Source: Bog-756 sp963703145 (lineage in GTDB: Bacteria > Actinomycetota > Acidimicrobiia > Acidimicrobiales > RAAP-2). Taken from it: a DNA stretch of 64,000 nucleotides. Made by a program: the position numbers and the translations under genes. Of the stretch, positions 1-7,838 are shown piece by piece (position 1 is the stretch's first letter; each line of letters begins with the position of its first letter). The notes beneath the pieces are model-generated. The model was not told the DNA's origin. It saw only the letters and a program-made list of their open reading frames with translations, and searched no databases. The DNA lies in NCBI GenBank assembly GCA_963703145.1, contig OY969793.1, positions 1,488,001-1,552,000 on the forward strand. Direction: 5' to 3'.

Positions 1-636
1 GGACGCCGGGACCACGGTGACGGTGGCCAGCTCGCCGAGCTGGCGGAGCATGGCCTCTTTGACCCCGAAGTCGTAGGCCACCACCCGGTACGGACCGGAC
101 CCCCGGACATAGGGCGCAGCGGTGGTCACGGTGGAGACCAGGTCCCGACCGTCGGTGGTGGGCGCACCGGCCGCAGCCTCGGCCAGCTCGGCTTCGGGCG
201 CGGTGCCAAAGGCACAGGGCATGGCCCCTCGGTCCCGGAGGTGGCGCGTCAGCCGGCGGGTGTCGACGCCGCTGATGCCGGGCACACCGAAACGGACCAG
301 GAACTCCTCCAGTGACTCGGTTGACCGCCAGCTGCTGGGCCGGTCGCACAGGTCACGGACGATCACCCCGCGGCAGTAGGGCCGGCTGGCCTCGTCGTCG
401 GTGGGGTTCACCCCGTAGTTGCCGATGTGGGGATAGGTGAAGGCGATGACCTGCCCGGCGTAGGAGGGGTCGGTGATCACCTCTTGGTAGCCCGAGAGCA
501 CGGTGTTGAACACCGCCTCGCCGGTGGACACGCCACCTTCGGGGATGGCGCCGATGGCCTCGCCTTCGAAGACCGCACCGTCGGCCAGCACCAGGCGGGC
601 CTCGGGCCGGGGGTCGATGCCGTTGCGCCCGGTCAC
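1..636 (-). CDS. carA: carbamoyl-phosphate synthase small subunit, 3' end cut by window edge
   Basis: This is the glutamine-hydrolysing subunit that passes ammonia to CarB for carbamoyl phosphate, the substrate of PyrB in the same operon. The 212 visible codons cover the N-terminal small-chain domain (FNTVLSGYQEVITDPS at residues 43-58) and the beginning of the class I glutamine amidotransferase domain (VVAYDFGVKEA near residue 188). The catalytic Cys-His-Glu triad lies beyond the left edge. The GTG start is chosen because it overlaps the pyrC stop as GTGA and leaves the usual short N-terminus. It is the last visible gene of the pyrR-pyrB-pyrC-carA run, so it should share the PyrR control upstream of pyrR. 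Confidence 0.95.
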   Translation of the reverse strand, partial: MTGRNGIDPRPEARLVLADGAVFEGEAIGAIPEGGVSTGEAVFNTVLSGYQEVITDPSYAGQVIAFTYPHIGNYGVNPTDDEASRPYCRGVIVRDLCDRPSSWRSTESLEEFLVRFGVPGISGVDTRRLTRHLRDRGAMPCAFGTAPEAELAEAAAGAPTTDGRDLVSTVTTAAPYVRGSGPYRVVAYDFGVKEAMLRQLGELATVTVVPAS

Positions 637-1952
637 CGCTGCGCCTCGCCGTCGATGACCACCGGCTCACCCCGGTAGACGGTGTGGCGGACCTGGCCGG
701 TGAGCGTGCGTCCCCCGTAGGGCGAGTTGCGGCTTCGGCTGGCGAGGGCGGCCGGGTCCACCGTCCAGGTGGCCGTGGGGTCGATGACGCACAGGTTGGC
801 GGCCGCTCCGGGCGCGATCGTGCCACCCTGCCCGCCGCCGTTGGCCGGGTCCAGCCGGCAGATGACGGCCGGCTGCCAGCTGAGGAGGGCCAGCACCCGG
901 GCCACTGGCAGGCCGAGCTCGGTGATGGCCAGGGCCAAGGCCGTCTGGAGACCCAGCATCCCCGGCGGCGCCTGGTCGAAGGGGAGGTCCTTCAGCTCGG
1001 GGGCGTGGGGGGCGTGGTCGGTGGCGATGGCGTCGATGGTCCCGTCGGCCAGACCGGCCTTCACCGCGTCCACGTCGGACTGGGGCCGGAGGGGCGGGTT
1101 GACCCGGAACACCGGGTCGTAGCCCGCTGTGCACCCGTCGGTGAGCGAGAAGTGATGGGGGGCGGCCTCGGCCGTCACCGCCAGACCATCGGCCTTGGCC
1201 CGCCGCACGAGTTCGATGGAGGCCGCCGTGGACAGGTGCAGGAAGTGGATGCGACCGCCCGTGGCCCGGGCCAGGGCGATGTCCCGCGCCACCATGACCT
1301 CCTCGGCCAGGGCCGGCATGCCGGGAAGGCCCAGCCGGCTCGACCACGCCCCCTCGTGCATGGCACCGTTGGCCGCCAGCGTGCCGTCCTCGCAGTGCTG
1401 GGCCAGGGTCACGTCCAGGCCCCGGGCGTACTCGAAGGCACGGCGCATGAGTCCGGCCGACTGCACACCGGCACCGTCGTCGGTGAACAGCCGGACCCCG
1501 AGCCCGGCGAGTTCGGCCATGGGGGCCAGCCGCTCGCCGGCCCGGTCGACGGTGATGGCGCCGGCCACCGCCACCTGGGCGGTGGCCTTGGCTCCGAGCT
1601 CGAAGACGTTGCGGACTGCCTCGGCCGAGTCGAGAGCCGGCTCGGTGTTGGGCATGGCCACCACCGCGGTGAACCCGCCCAGGGCCGCCGCCCGGGCACC
1701 CGTTTCGATGGTCTCGGACTCCTCGCGGCCCGGCTGGCGGAGGTGGGTGTGGAGGTCGACCAGCCCCGGAGCCACCACACAACCACCGGCGTCCAGCTCC
1801 AACGCACCCCGAGGCAGATCCAGGCCCGCTTGCACGGCCACCACCGCACCGTCGTCCACCAGCACGTCGGCCGACCGCTCCCCGGTCTGGTCGATGACTG
1901 TGCCGCCCCGGAGGAGCAGCGCTGGCCGGGTTCCGACCTGGGGCTCAGCCAC
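633..1952 (-). CDS. pyrC: dihydroorotase
   Basis: The enzyme catalyses reversible cyclisation of carbamoyl-aspartate to dihydroorotate, step three of pyrimidine synthesis. The 439-aa product has the amidohydrolase zinc motif HTH followed by LRQPG at residues 68-75, further ligand segments QHCEDG and HFLHLST, and the late motif TDHAPH. I place the start at a GTG overlapping the pyrB stop. A longer in-frame reading to 1973 would overlap pyrB by about 29 bases and adds nothing conserved. The length fits class I bacterial dihydroorotases. It lies between pyrB and carA with overlaps on both sides. Confidence 0.95.
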   Translation of the reverse strand: MAEPQVGTRPALLLRGGTVIDQTGERSADVLVDDGAVVAVQAGLDLPRGALELDAGGCVVAPGLVDLHTHLRQPGREESETIETGARAAALGGFTAVVAMPNTEPALDSAEAVRNVFELGAKATAQVAVAGAITVDRAGERLAPMAELAGLGVRLFTDDGAGVQSAGLMRRAFEYARGLDVTLAQHCEDGTLAANGAMHEGAWSSRLGLPGMPALAEEVMVARDIALARATGGRIHFLHLSTAASIELVRRAKADGLAVTAEAAPHHFSLTDGCTAGYDPVFRVNPPLRPQSDVDAVKAGLADGTIDAIATDHAPHAPELKDLPFDQAPPGMLGLQTALALAITELGLPVARVLALLSWQPAVICRLDPANGGGQGGTIAPGAAANLCVIDPTATWTVDPAALASRSRNSPYGGRTLTGQVRHTVYRGEPVVIDGEAQR

Positions 1953-2916
1953 GGAGGACCCCCTCGCGGGCACCCTGACCGAGGAGCAGGAACAAGACGG
2001 CCATCCGGATGGCCACCCCGTTGCTCACCTGGGCGGTGATGAGGGAGGCGGGCAGCTCGGCCACGTCCGAGGCGATCTCCACGCCGCGCACGATGGGGCC
2101 GGGATGGAGGATCAGGGCACTGGGGGCGAGCATGGCCGCCCGTCGGGAGGTGAGTCCGAAGCCGGCCGTGTACTCGCGGAGCGAGGGAACGAACTCCCCG
2201 CTCCCCCGTTCGGCCTGGACCCGCAGGAGCGACACCACATCGGCCTTGGGCAGGACCTCGTCGAGGTCGTGCCCCACAGCACAGACCGGCCATCCCTCGA
2301 CCGAGGGCGGCAACAGGGTGGCCGGCGCCACCAGCGTGACCTCAGCACCTAGGGCGGCATAGGCGGTGACCTGGGACCGGGCCACTCGGCTGTGGCGGAT
2401 GTCCCCCACGATGACCACCTGGAGCCCCTCGAAGCGGGCCAGTCCGGCATCGCCACCGCCCAGCGCTTGGCGCACCGTGTAGAGGTCGAGGAGGGCCTGG
2501 GTGGGGTGTTGATGCCAGCCGTCCCCGGCGTTGATCACCGAGCAGTGGTCCACCCACTCTGAGACCCGGGCCGGCACTCCCGAGGAGGCGTGGCGGATGA
2601 TCACGGCATCGATGCCGATGGCCTCGATGGTCTCGACCGTGTCGCGCAGGGACTCGCCCTTCTTGAGCGAGGACGAGCCGGCAGCGAAAGACAACACGTC
2701 GGCCGACATGCGCTTGGCCGCCGTCTCGAAGGACATCCGGGTGCGGGTGGAGTCCTCGAAGAACAGCGTGGCGACGGTCCGGCCCCGGAGGGTGGGCACC
2801 TTGGGGTTGGCCCGGCGGCCCACCTCCACGAAGGAGTCGGCCACGCCCAGCACCTCGGCGATGTCCTGGGCGTCGAGGTCGTCCATGGAGAGCAGGTGGG
2901 TGGGGAACGGGCTCAC
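1945..2916 (-). CDS. pyrB: aspartate carbamoyltransferase catalytic subunit
   Basis: It condenses carbamoyl phosphate with aspartate, the committed pyrimidine step. The 323-aa protein shows the carbamoyl-phosphate loop FFEDSTRTRMSFE (STRTR at 56-60) and the C-terminal HPGPIVRGVEI motif. The length is normal for an unregulated catalytic chain, and no pyrI partner is present, as expected for the Gram-positive type. The start overlaps the end of pyrR by four bases and the stop overlaps pyrC, consistent with translational coupling within a PyrR-controlled operon. Confidence 0.96.
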   Translation of the reverse strand: MSPFPTHLLSMDDLDAQDIAEVLGVADSFVEVGRRANPKVPTLRGRTVATLFFEDSTRTRMSFETAAKRMSADVLSFAAGSSSLKKGESLRDTVETIEAIGIDAVIIRHASSGVPARVSEWVDHCSVINAGDGWHQHPTQALLDLYTVRQALGGGDAGLARFEGLQVVIVGDIRHSRVARSQVTAYAALGAEVTLVAPATLLPPSVEGWPVCAVGHDLDEVLPKADVVSLLRVQAERGSGEFVPSLREYTAGFGLTSRRAAMLAPSALILHPGPIVRGVEIASDVAELPASLITAQVSNGVAIRMAVLFLLLGQGAREGVLRG

Positions 2917-3482
2917 CGGCTGACCAGCTCCCCGAGCGACACGCCGTCCTCGGTGACATCCACCATCTCGTCCCGGCTGGTCGGGAGGTTCTTGCCCACG
3001 TAGTCCGGCCGGATGGGCAGCTCGCGGTGACCGCGATCCACCATGACCGCCAGCTCGACCACCTGGGCCCGCCCGTACTCGCCGAGGGCGTTGAGGGCGG
3101 CACGGATGGTCCGGCCGGTGAACAAGACGTCGTCGACCAGCACCACGCTGGCGCCGGTGAGGTCGAAGCTGATGTCGGTGGCCGCCTCAGGCAACACGGG
3201 CCGGAGGCCGATGTCGTCCCGGTAGAAGGCCACGTCCAGAGTGCCCACCGGGATGTCGGCCCCCTCCACCTCGGACAGGGTCTGGGCCAGGCGCTCGGCG
3301 ATCCCCACCCCACCGGTCTGTAGGCCGATCAGGACCACGTGCTGAAGGCCCCGGTTGCGCTCGGCGATCTCGTGGGCCATGCGGGTGATGGCCCGGCGCA
3401 CGTCGTCTGCCGACATGACCTGGACTCGGGGAACGAACACAGCACCCCGCGGACGGGTATGACTGCGTTCACGTTCGGCCAC
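2913..3482 (-). CDS. pyrR: bifunctional pyr operon RNA-binding regulator / uracil phosphoribosyltransferase
   Basis: PyrR binds pyr mRNA when UMP or UTP is high and represses the downstream genes; many homologues also have uracil phosphoribosyltransferase activity. The 189-aa product carries the PRPP-binding motif DDVLFTGRT at residues 117-125 within a type I PRTase fold. The start is the GTG preceded by AGGAGG (3487-3492); in-frame codons upstream of this ribosome site would read through the leader. A matching PyrR-binding hairpin lies at 3500-3517, eight bases before the ribosome site. The first of four overlapping pyrimidine genes. Confidence 0.95.
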   Translation of the reverse strand: MAERERSHTRPRGAVFVPRVQVMSADDVRRAITRMAHEIAERNRGLQHVVLIGLQTGGVGIAERLAQTLSEVEGADIPVGTLDVAFYRDDIGLRPVLPEAATDISFDLTGASVVLVDDVLFTGRTIRAALNALGEYGRAQVVELAVMVDRGHRELPIRPDYVGKNLPTSRDEMVDVTEDGVSLGELVSR

Positions 3483-3499
3483 GCTTCCTCCTGTCCGTA

Positions 3500-3517
3500 C
3501 GGGCCTCACGGGACCCG
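3500..3517 (-). promoter_or_regulatory. PyrR-binding hairpin (PYR element) in the pyrR leader
   Basis: In RNA sense the segment reads CGGGUCCCGUGAGGCCCG. CGGG pairs with CCCG, one U is bulged, CC pairs with GG, and CGUGA forms the loop. This agrees with the known PyrR target, a bulge around UCC and a loop reading NGNGA followed by GG-pyrimidine. It sits eight bases before the Shine-Dalgarno of pyrR, and no terminator hairpin with a U-run follows. PyrR binding therefore probably blocks ribosome access and does not act by transcription attenuation. Confidence 0.75.
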
Positions 3518-3535
3518 CTTCACGGTCAGATACCG

Positions 3536-3541
3536 ACTATA
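3536..3541 (-). promoter_or_regulatory. possible -10 element (TATAGT) of an internal pyr promoter
   Basis: TATAGT on the minus strand differs from TATAAT at one base and lies about 55 bases before the pyrR start. A TSS some 7 bases downstream would put the whole PYR hairpin in the leader. No good -35 is seen at 16-18 bases. The operon may also be read through from nusB. Confidence 0.4.
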
Positions 3542-3563
3542 CCGCGTTGCCCCGGCGACGGGG

Positions 3564-3959
3564 TCAGGGCCGGAGCTGCTCGGCCAACGTGGCCAGGATG
3601 CCGTTGACGAAACGCCCGGAGTCGTCGGTCGAATAGGCCGAGGCCAGCTCCACCGCCTCGTTGAGGACCACCGCGGTGGGCACGTCGGGGAAGGCCAACA
3701 GCTCCACCACGGCCAGTCGGAGCACGTTCTTGTCCACCACGGCCATCCGGTCGAGATCCCAGCCGATGGCCGCGCCGTCGACCAGCGCGTCGATCTCGTC
3801 GGACCGTGCTGCCACCTCCCGCATCAGCGCCACGGTGTACACGTCGGGGGCCACCGGCAGGTCGTCGAGGACCTCGGTGGAGGTCCGGCCCTTCAGCTCC
3901 GCCTCGTAGAGGAGGGACAGGGCCCGTTCACGAGCTTGGTGTCGGGGGGCGGGGTCCAT
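3564..3959 (-). CDS. nusB: transcription antitermination protein NusB
   Basis: NusB with S10 binds boxA RNA during rRNA antitermination. The helical NusB fold is recognisable from RHQARERALSLLYEAELKG at the N-terminus and from VPTAVVLNEAVELASAYSTD with RFVNGILATL at the C-terminus. The 131-aa length is typical. I use the ATG at 3959; a GTG at 3983 is also possible, and the frame stays open to 4076 within efp with a proline-rich, unconserved stretch. It follows efp closely and precedes pyrR. Confidence 0.92.
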   Translation of the reverse strand: MDPAPRHQARERALSLLYEAELKGRTSTEVLDDLPVAPDVYTVALMREVAARSDEIDALVDGAAIGWDLDRMAVVDKNVLRLAVVELLAFPDVPTAVVLNEAVELASAYSTDDSGRFVNGILATLAEQLRP

Positions 3960-4023
3960 GGTCTCGATGGCGGCAGCGCGCACCGGGTCGTCCCGGGGTG
4001 ACGGCGGAGTCGGTGGCGGTGAC

Positions 4024-4584
4024 TCAGGCGCGTGTGAGGTACTCGCCGGTGCGGGTGTCCACCTTGATCTTCTCACCCGGGTTGACGAACAGGGGGACCT
4101 GGAGCACCAGCCCGGTCTCGAGCGTCGCCGGCTTGCGAGCGCCCGACACCCGGTCGCCCTGGAGGCCCGGCTCGGTGTCGGCCACGGTCAGCTCCACCGC
4201 GGCGGGCAGGTCGACCCCGACGATCTCGGTCCCGTAGAACTGCAGGACGGCGTCGTCGCCCTCTTTCAGGTAGTTGGCGGCGTCACCCAGCAGGCCGGTG
4301 TCGACCTGGAGCTGCTCGTAGGATGCCGTGTCCATGAACACGTACTCGGAACCGTCGCGGTAGAGGAACTGCATCTCCCGCTTGTCGATGATGGCCTGCT
4401 CGAGCTTCTCGTCCGCCCGGTAGGTGCGCTCGATGACCGCCCCGGTGCGCTGGTTCTTCAGCTTGGTACGGACGAAGGCGCCGCCTTTGCCCGGCTTCAC
4501 GTGCTGGAACTCGACCACGGCGAACAGCCCCTCGGGGAGGTCCAGGGTCATGCCATTGCGGAGATCGTTGGTGGAGACGGCCAT
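4024..4584 (-). CDS. efp: translation elongation factor P
   Basis: EF-P enters the E site of ribosomes stalled at polyproline and promotes peptide bond formation. The 186-aa protein has the three-domain arrangement: an N-terminal KOW-like domain with the modifiable tip PGKGGAF (Lys33), then two OB domains ending in PGEKIKVDTRTGEYL. The ATG start overlaps the stop of the upstream peptidase as TGATG, so the two are likely translationally coupled. The pepQ-efp-nusB order is common in Gram-positive bacteria. Confidence 0.97.
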   Translation of the reverse strand: MAVSTNDLRNGMTLDLPEGLFAVVEFQHVKPGKGGAFVRTKLKNQRTGAVIERTYRADEKLEQAIIDKREMQFLYRDGSEYVFMDTASYEQLQVDTGLLGDAANYLKEGDDAVLQFYGTEIVGVDLPAAVELTVADTEPGLQGDRVSGARKPATLETGLVLQVPLFVNPGEKIKVDTRTGEYLTRA

Positions 4585-5756
4585 CAGACAGCAACTTCCT
4601 TCGGGAAACGGGTGAGCGGTCGGCTACCGCGCTCGGTCACCACCAGGGTGTCCTCGATGCGCACCCCTCCGGTTCCGGGCAGGTACACGCCCGGTTCCAC
4701 GGTGACCACGGTGCCGGGCTCGAGAATAGCAGTAGACCCTGGACCGACCGACGGCCCCTCGTGGATGTCGAGACCCACTCCGTGGCCGGTTCCGTGCTCG
4801 AAACGCTCGGCCCAGCCCTTGGCTGCGATCACGTCACGGCAGGCCTTGTCGACATCGCCGGCCGCCACCCCGGGCTCCACGGTCGCCACCCCGACGCGCT
4901 GGGAGTCGGCCACCACCTCGAACACCACGGCCAGCTCCCCGGCCGGTGCGCCCCCGATGCAGAAGGTCCGGGTCATGTCGGATCGGTAGCCGTCGTACAC
5001 CGCGCCGAAGTCCACTACCACCGGGTCCCCGGCGGCGATCACTCTGGGGCCGGGTCGGGCGTGGGGCTTCGCCGAGTTCTCCCCCGACGCCACGATGGTC
5101 TCGAACGCGCTCTCCTCGGCACCGCGCTGGCGCATGGCGTAGTCGAGGGCGGCGGCGAAGCGGGCTTCGGTGAGCTCGGAGTCGGATCCCGAACCCACGG
5201 CCGCCAGTCGGGACAGCACCGAGGCCAGCGCGTCGTCGGCGATGGCCGCGGCCCGCTCCATGCGCACCACCTCACCGGCATCCTTGACCAGCCGGAGCCG
5301 TTCCACGAGGCCCCGGGTCGGCGCCACCACCGGATGGTCGAAGAGCTCGTCCCAGACCCGCTGGGCCGACCACGTCACATGATCGGCCTCGAGCCCCACC
5401 CGGGCGAGCCCGCCGGCCGCGGCCACCAGGGCGTCGCGCTGCACCTGGATGCCCCCGATGCACCGCTCCACCTCGGCGCCCACGCCGGCGGCACCGAGCT
5501 GCTCATCGGACTGGGTCCGGTACCGCCCGTCGGTGGTGAGGAGGGCCCGCTCAGCGGTGACCAGGAGCAGACCGGCCGACCCGGTGAAGCCGCTGAGCCA
5601 GCGGATGTTGGCCGGGGTGGTCACGAGTAATGCGTCCACGGTGTCGCCCTCGGTCGTCACCCCGTCGAACAGGTGCCGGAGCCGGTCGAGACGTCCCCGT
5701 ACGTCGAGCGGGGCCAGCTCGTCCCAGTCGGCGATCGGGGTGTCGGTGTCGCTCAT
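4584..5756 (-). CDS. Xaa-Pro aminopeptidase / Xaa-Pro dipeptidase (M24B)
   Basis: This cytoplasmic metallopeptidase cleaves X-Pro bonds at peptide ends. The 390-aa protein has a creatinase-like N-terminal domain and a pita-bread catalytic domain. The dinuclear metal ligands are visible as DFGAVYDGYRSD, the His in GTGHGVGLDIHE, and the Glu residues of TVEPGVYLPGTGG and VRIEDTL. It sits directly upstream of efp with a one-base overlap. Sequence alone does not separate aminopeptidase P (pepP) from prolidase (pepQ), so no symbol is assigned. Confidence 0.92.
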   Translation of the reverse strand: MSDTDTPIADWDELAPLDVRGRLDRLRHLFDGVTTEGDTVDALLVTTPANIRWLSGFTGSAGLLLVTAERALLTTDGRYRTQSDEQLGAAGVGAEVERCIGGIQVQRDALVAAAGGLARVGLEADHVTWSAQRVWDELFDHPVVAPTRGLVERLRLVKDAGEVVRMERAAAIADDALASVLSRLAAVGSGSDSELTEARFAAALDYAMRQRGAEESAFETIVASGENSAKPHARPGPRVIAAGDPVVVDFGAVYDGYRSDMTRTFCIGGAPAGELAVVFEVVADSQRVGVATVEPGVAAGDVDKACRDVIAAKGWAERFEHGTGHGVGLDIHEGPSVGPGSTAILEPGTVVTVEPGVYLPGTGGVRIEDTLVVTERGSRPLTRFPKEVAV

Positions 5757-5763
5757 CGCCGCG

Positions 5764-6223
5764 TCACCCGTCCGCCCCGGCGCGGACCAGGCGGTCGACG
5801 GCCACTACCGCCAGCCGGTAGCCGAGGCCGCCGAACCCGGCGATGCAGCCGTCAGCTACCGGTGCGATCACCGAGGTGTGCCGGAACGGCTCACGGGCCG
5901 CCGGGTTGGAGAGGTGCAGCTCGACCACGATGCCGTCGAAGGCGGCCGAGCGCGTCGTGCAGGGACCACGAGGTGTGGGAGAGGGCGCCGGCATTGACGA
6001 TGACGGCCACGGCGCGGCCGCGGGCGGCATGGACCGCCTCCACCAGATCACCTTCGTGGTTGGTCTGGAAATGCTCGAGCGCGAAGCCGGCTTCGGTGGC
6101 CGCCGCCGTGGCCGTGGCCACGTGGTCGGCCAGCGCCTCGGTGCCGTAGATGGCCGGCTCGCGCTCACCCAAGAGGTCGAGGTTGGGACCAGACAGCAGG
6201 ACGATCAGGCCTGTGGTACTCAT
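5764..6223 (-). CDS. aroQ: 3-dehydroquinate dehydratase, type II (one frameshift)
   Basis: The enzyme dehydrates 3-dehydroquinate to 3-dehydroshikimate. The first part, from the ATG at 6223, has the type II signature LLSGPNLDLLGEREP and the active-site segment NHEGDLVE. The second part, in another frame, has VVELHLSNPAAREPFRHTS. Removing one G near 5947, in a GCTCGGCC context, joins the two into a normal protein of about 150 aa with no other damage. An indel in the assembly is more likely than real loss, because the remainder is fully conserved and the gene lies within an intact aro operon. Confidence 0.85.
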
Positions 6224-7296
6224 GACGGCTCTCGCATCCCGGACTCTGCCATGGCTGCCAGGGTAGCGACCACGTCGTCCTCCCTGATACCACGCACTGT
6301 CGCCACCCCTCTCGGGCCGTCGAGTACGAACGTGAGGTCGCCATGGGCCTTTTTGTCCCGGGCCATGAACGACACCAGCTGGTCTGGGTCGAGGCCGGCC
6401 GGCAGCAGCGGCGAGAGGTCGAAGGCCCCCACCACCCGGCGGTGGAGCTCCACTCGTTCGTCGTCGATGCGGCCGAGCCTCCGGGCCAGCTGCGCGGCGA
6501 AGACCAACCCCACGGCCACTGCCTCACCGTGGCGCAGGTCCAGGTGGTTGTCCGGGTCGAACGCCGCCGCCTCCAGGGCGTGGGCCAGGGTGTGGCCGTA
6601 GTTGAGCAGCATCCTGGCGTCGCCCTCCCGCTCGTCGGCCGCCACCACGTCGGCCTTGATCGCCACGCACCGGGCCACCTGCTCGTCGAGCGGCAGGGCG
6701 AGCAGCCAGGCACTCGGATCGGTGCCGTCCGGCCCGGAGGGCCCGAGGAACGCGTACTTGGCCATCTCGCCGCGACCAGACGCCCACTCCCGCGGGGGCA
6801 GGGTGGACAGGACGTCGGTGTCGCACAGCACCGCCCTCGGCTGCCAGAAGGCGCCCACCAGATTCTTGCCCTCGGGCAGGTTGACCCCGGTCTTGCCGCC
6901 GATGGCTGCGTCGACCTGGGCCAGCAGGGTCGTCGCCACGTTCACGTAGGGCGTACCCCGTTGGAACGACGCCGCCGCGAACCCGGCCAGGTCGGTGACC
7001 ACGCCGCCGCCGACGGCGATGACGACGTCGGCCCGGCTGAGGCCGTAGCGGGCGAAGCCCCGACACAGGTCCTCGATCACGCCCAGGGTCTTGGCATCCT
7101 CGCCGTCGGGGACGGTGAAGCGCTGGACGGGGATCCCCGGGTCGACGCTGACGCCGATGCCCTCTTGGGTCACCACCGCCGCCCGGGTGGCGGTGGGGAC
7201 GACCGACGCCACGATGTCGGACAGTTGGTGACGGACCCCGGGCCCGATCAGCACGTCGTAGCGCCGGTCGCCGAGCTCGACGGGGACCGCGCTCAC
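6220..7296 (-). CDS. aroB: 3-dehydroquinate synthase
   Basis: NAD- and metal-dependent cyclisation of DAHP to 3-dehydroquinate, step two of the shikimate pathway. The 358-aa protein contains the NAD-binding GGGVVTDLAGF, the substrate segment GGKTGVNLPEGKNLVG, and the metal-ligand histidines in NYGHTLAHALE and RHGEAVAVG. The start is the GTG that overlaps the aroK stop as GTGA; upstream in-frame sequence is Arg-rich and overlaps aroK. Its stop overlaps the aroQ start. Confidence 0.96.
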   Translation of the reverse strand: MSAVPVELGDRRYDVLIGPGVRHQLSDIVASVVPTATRAAVVTQEGIGVSVDPGIPVQRFTVPDGEDAKTLGVIEDLCRGFARYGLSRADVVIAVGGGVVTDLAGFAAASFQRGTPYVNVATTLLAQVDAAIGGKTGVNLPEGKNLVGAFWQPRAVLCDTDVLSTLPPREWASGRGEMAKYAFLGPSGPDGTDPSAWLLALPLDEQVARCVAIKADVVAADEREGDARMLLNYGHTLAHALEAAAFDPDNHLDLRHGEAVAVGLVFAAQLARRLGRIDDERVELHRRVVGAFDLSPLLPAGLDPDQLVSFMARDKKAHGDLTFVLDGPRGVATVRGIREDDVVATLAAMAESGMREPS

Positions 7297-7838
7297 TGCG
7301 GCGCTCCCGCTGCCGACGGCCCGGCGCCGTGGTCGGACAGCGAGGCCACGATGGCGTCGACGACCTCGTCCGGCGACCTCCCGTCCACGTCCACGACCAC
7401 CTCGGCGCACGACTCATAGAGGGGCCGTCGGACCTCGTAGAGCTCGACCATCCGCCGGGGCGGATCGTTGCCCAACAGCGGGCGCCCCTGGCCCCGTCCC
7501 ACCCGCTGGACCAGGAGGTGGGGATCGGCCCGCAGCCACACGACCGTCCCGGACCGGGCCAGCAGGGCTCGGTTGTCCTCGGACAGCACCACACCACCGG
7601 CGGCCGATACCACCACTGGCTCGTCGCCGGACAGGGCGTCGGCCAGCACCCGAGATTCCTCGGCCCGGAAGGCCGCCTCGCCCTGCTCGGCCATCAGTTC
7701 GGGCACGCTGCGGCCGGTCCGCTCCATGACCTGGGCGTCGGAGTCGAAGTGGGTCCAGCCCAGCCGTCGGGCCAGCGAGCGACCCACCGTGGTCTTGCCC
7801 GCCCCCATCATTCCCACCAGGATGACGCGGTCAACCAT
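7293..7838 (-). CDS. aroK: shikimate kinase
   Basis: ATP-dependent phosphorylation of shikimate at O3. The 181-aa protein has Walker A GMMGAGKTT at residues 9-17, the shikimate-binding FDSD near residue 31, SAAGGVVL, and a lid segment RPLLGNDPP. The ATG overlaps the end of aroC by eight bases and the stop overlaps aroB, so aroC-aroK-aroB-aroQ form a coupled block. The length is typical. Confidence 0.96.
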   Translation of the reverse strand: MVDRVILVGMMGAGKTTVGRSLARRLGWTHFDSDAQVMERTGRSVPELMAEQGEAAFRAEESRVLADALSGDEPVVVSAAGGVVLSEDNRALLARSGTVVWLRADPHLLVQRVGRGQGRPLLGNDPPRRMVELYEVRRPLYESCAEVVVDVDGRSPDEVVDAIVASLSDHGAGPSAAGAPQ

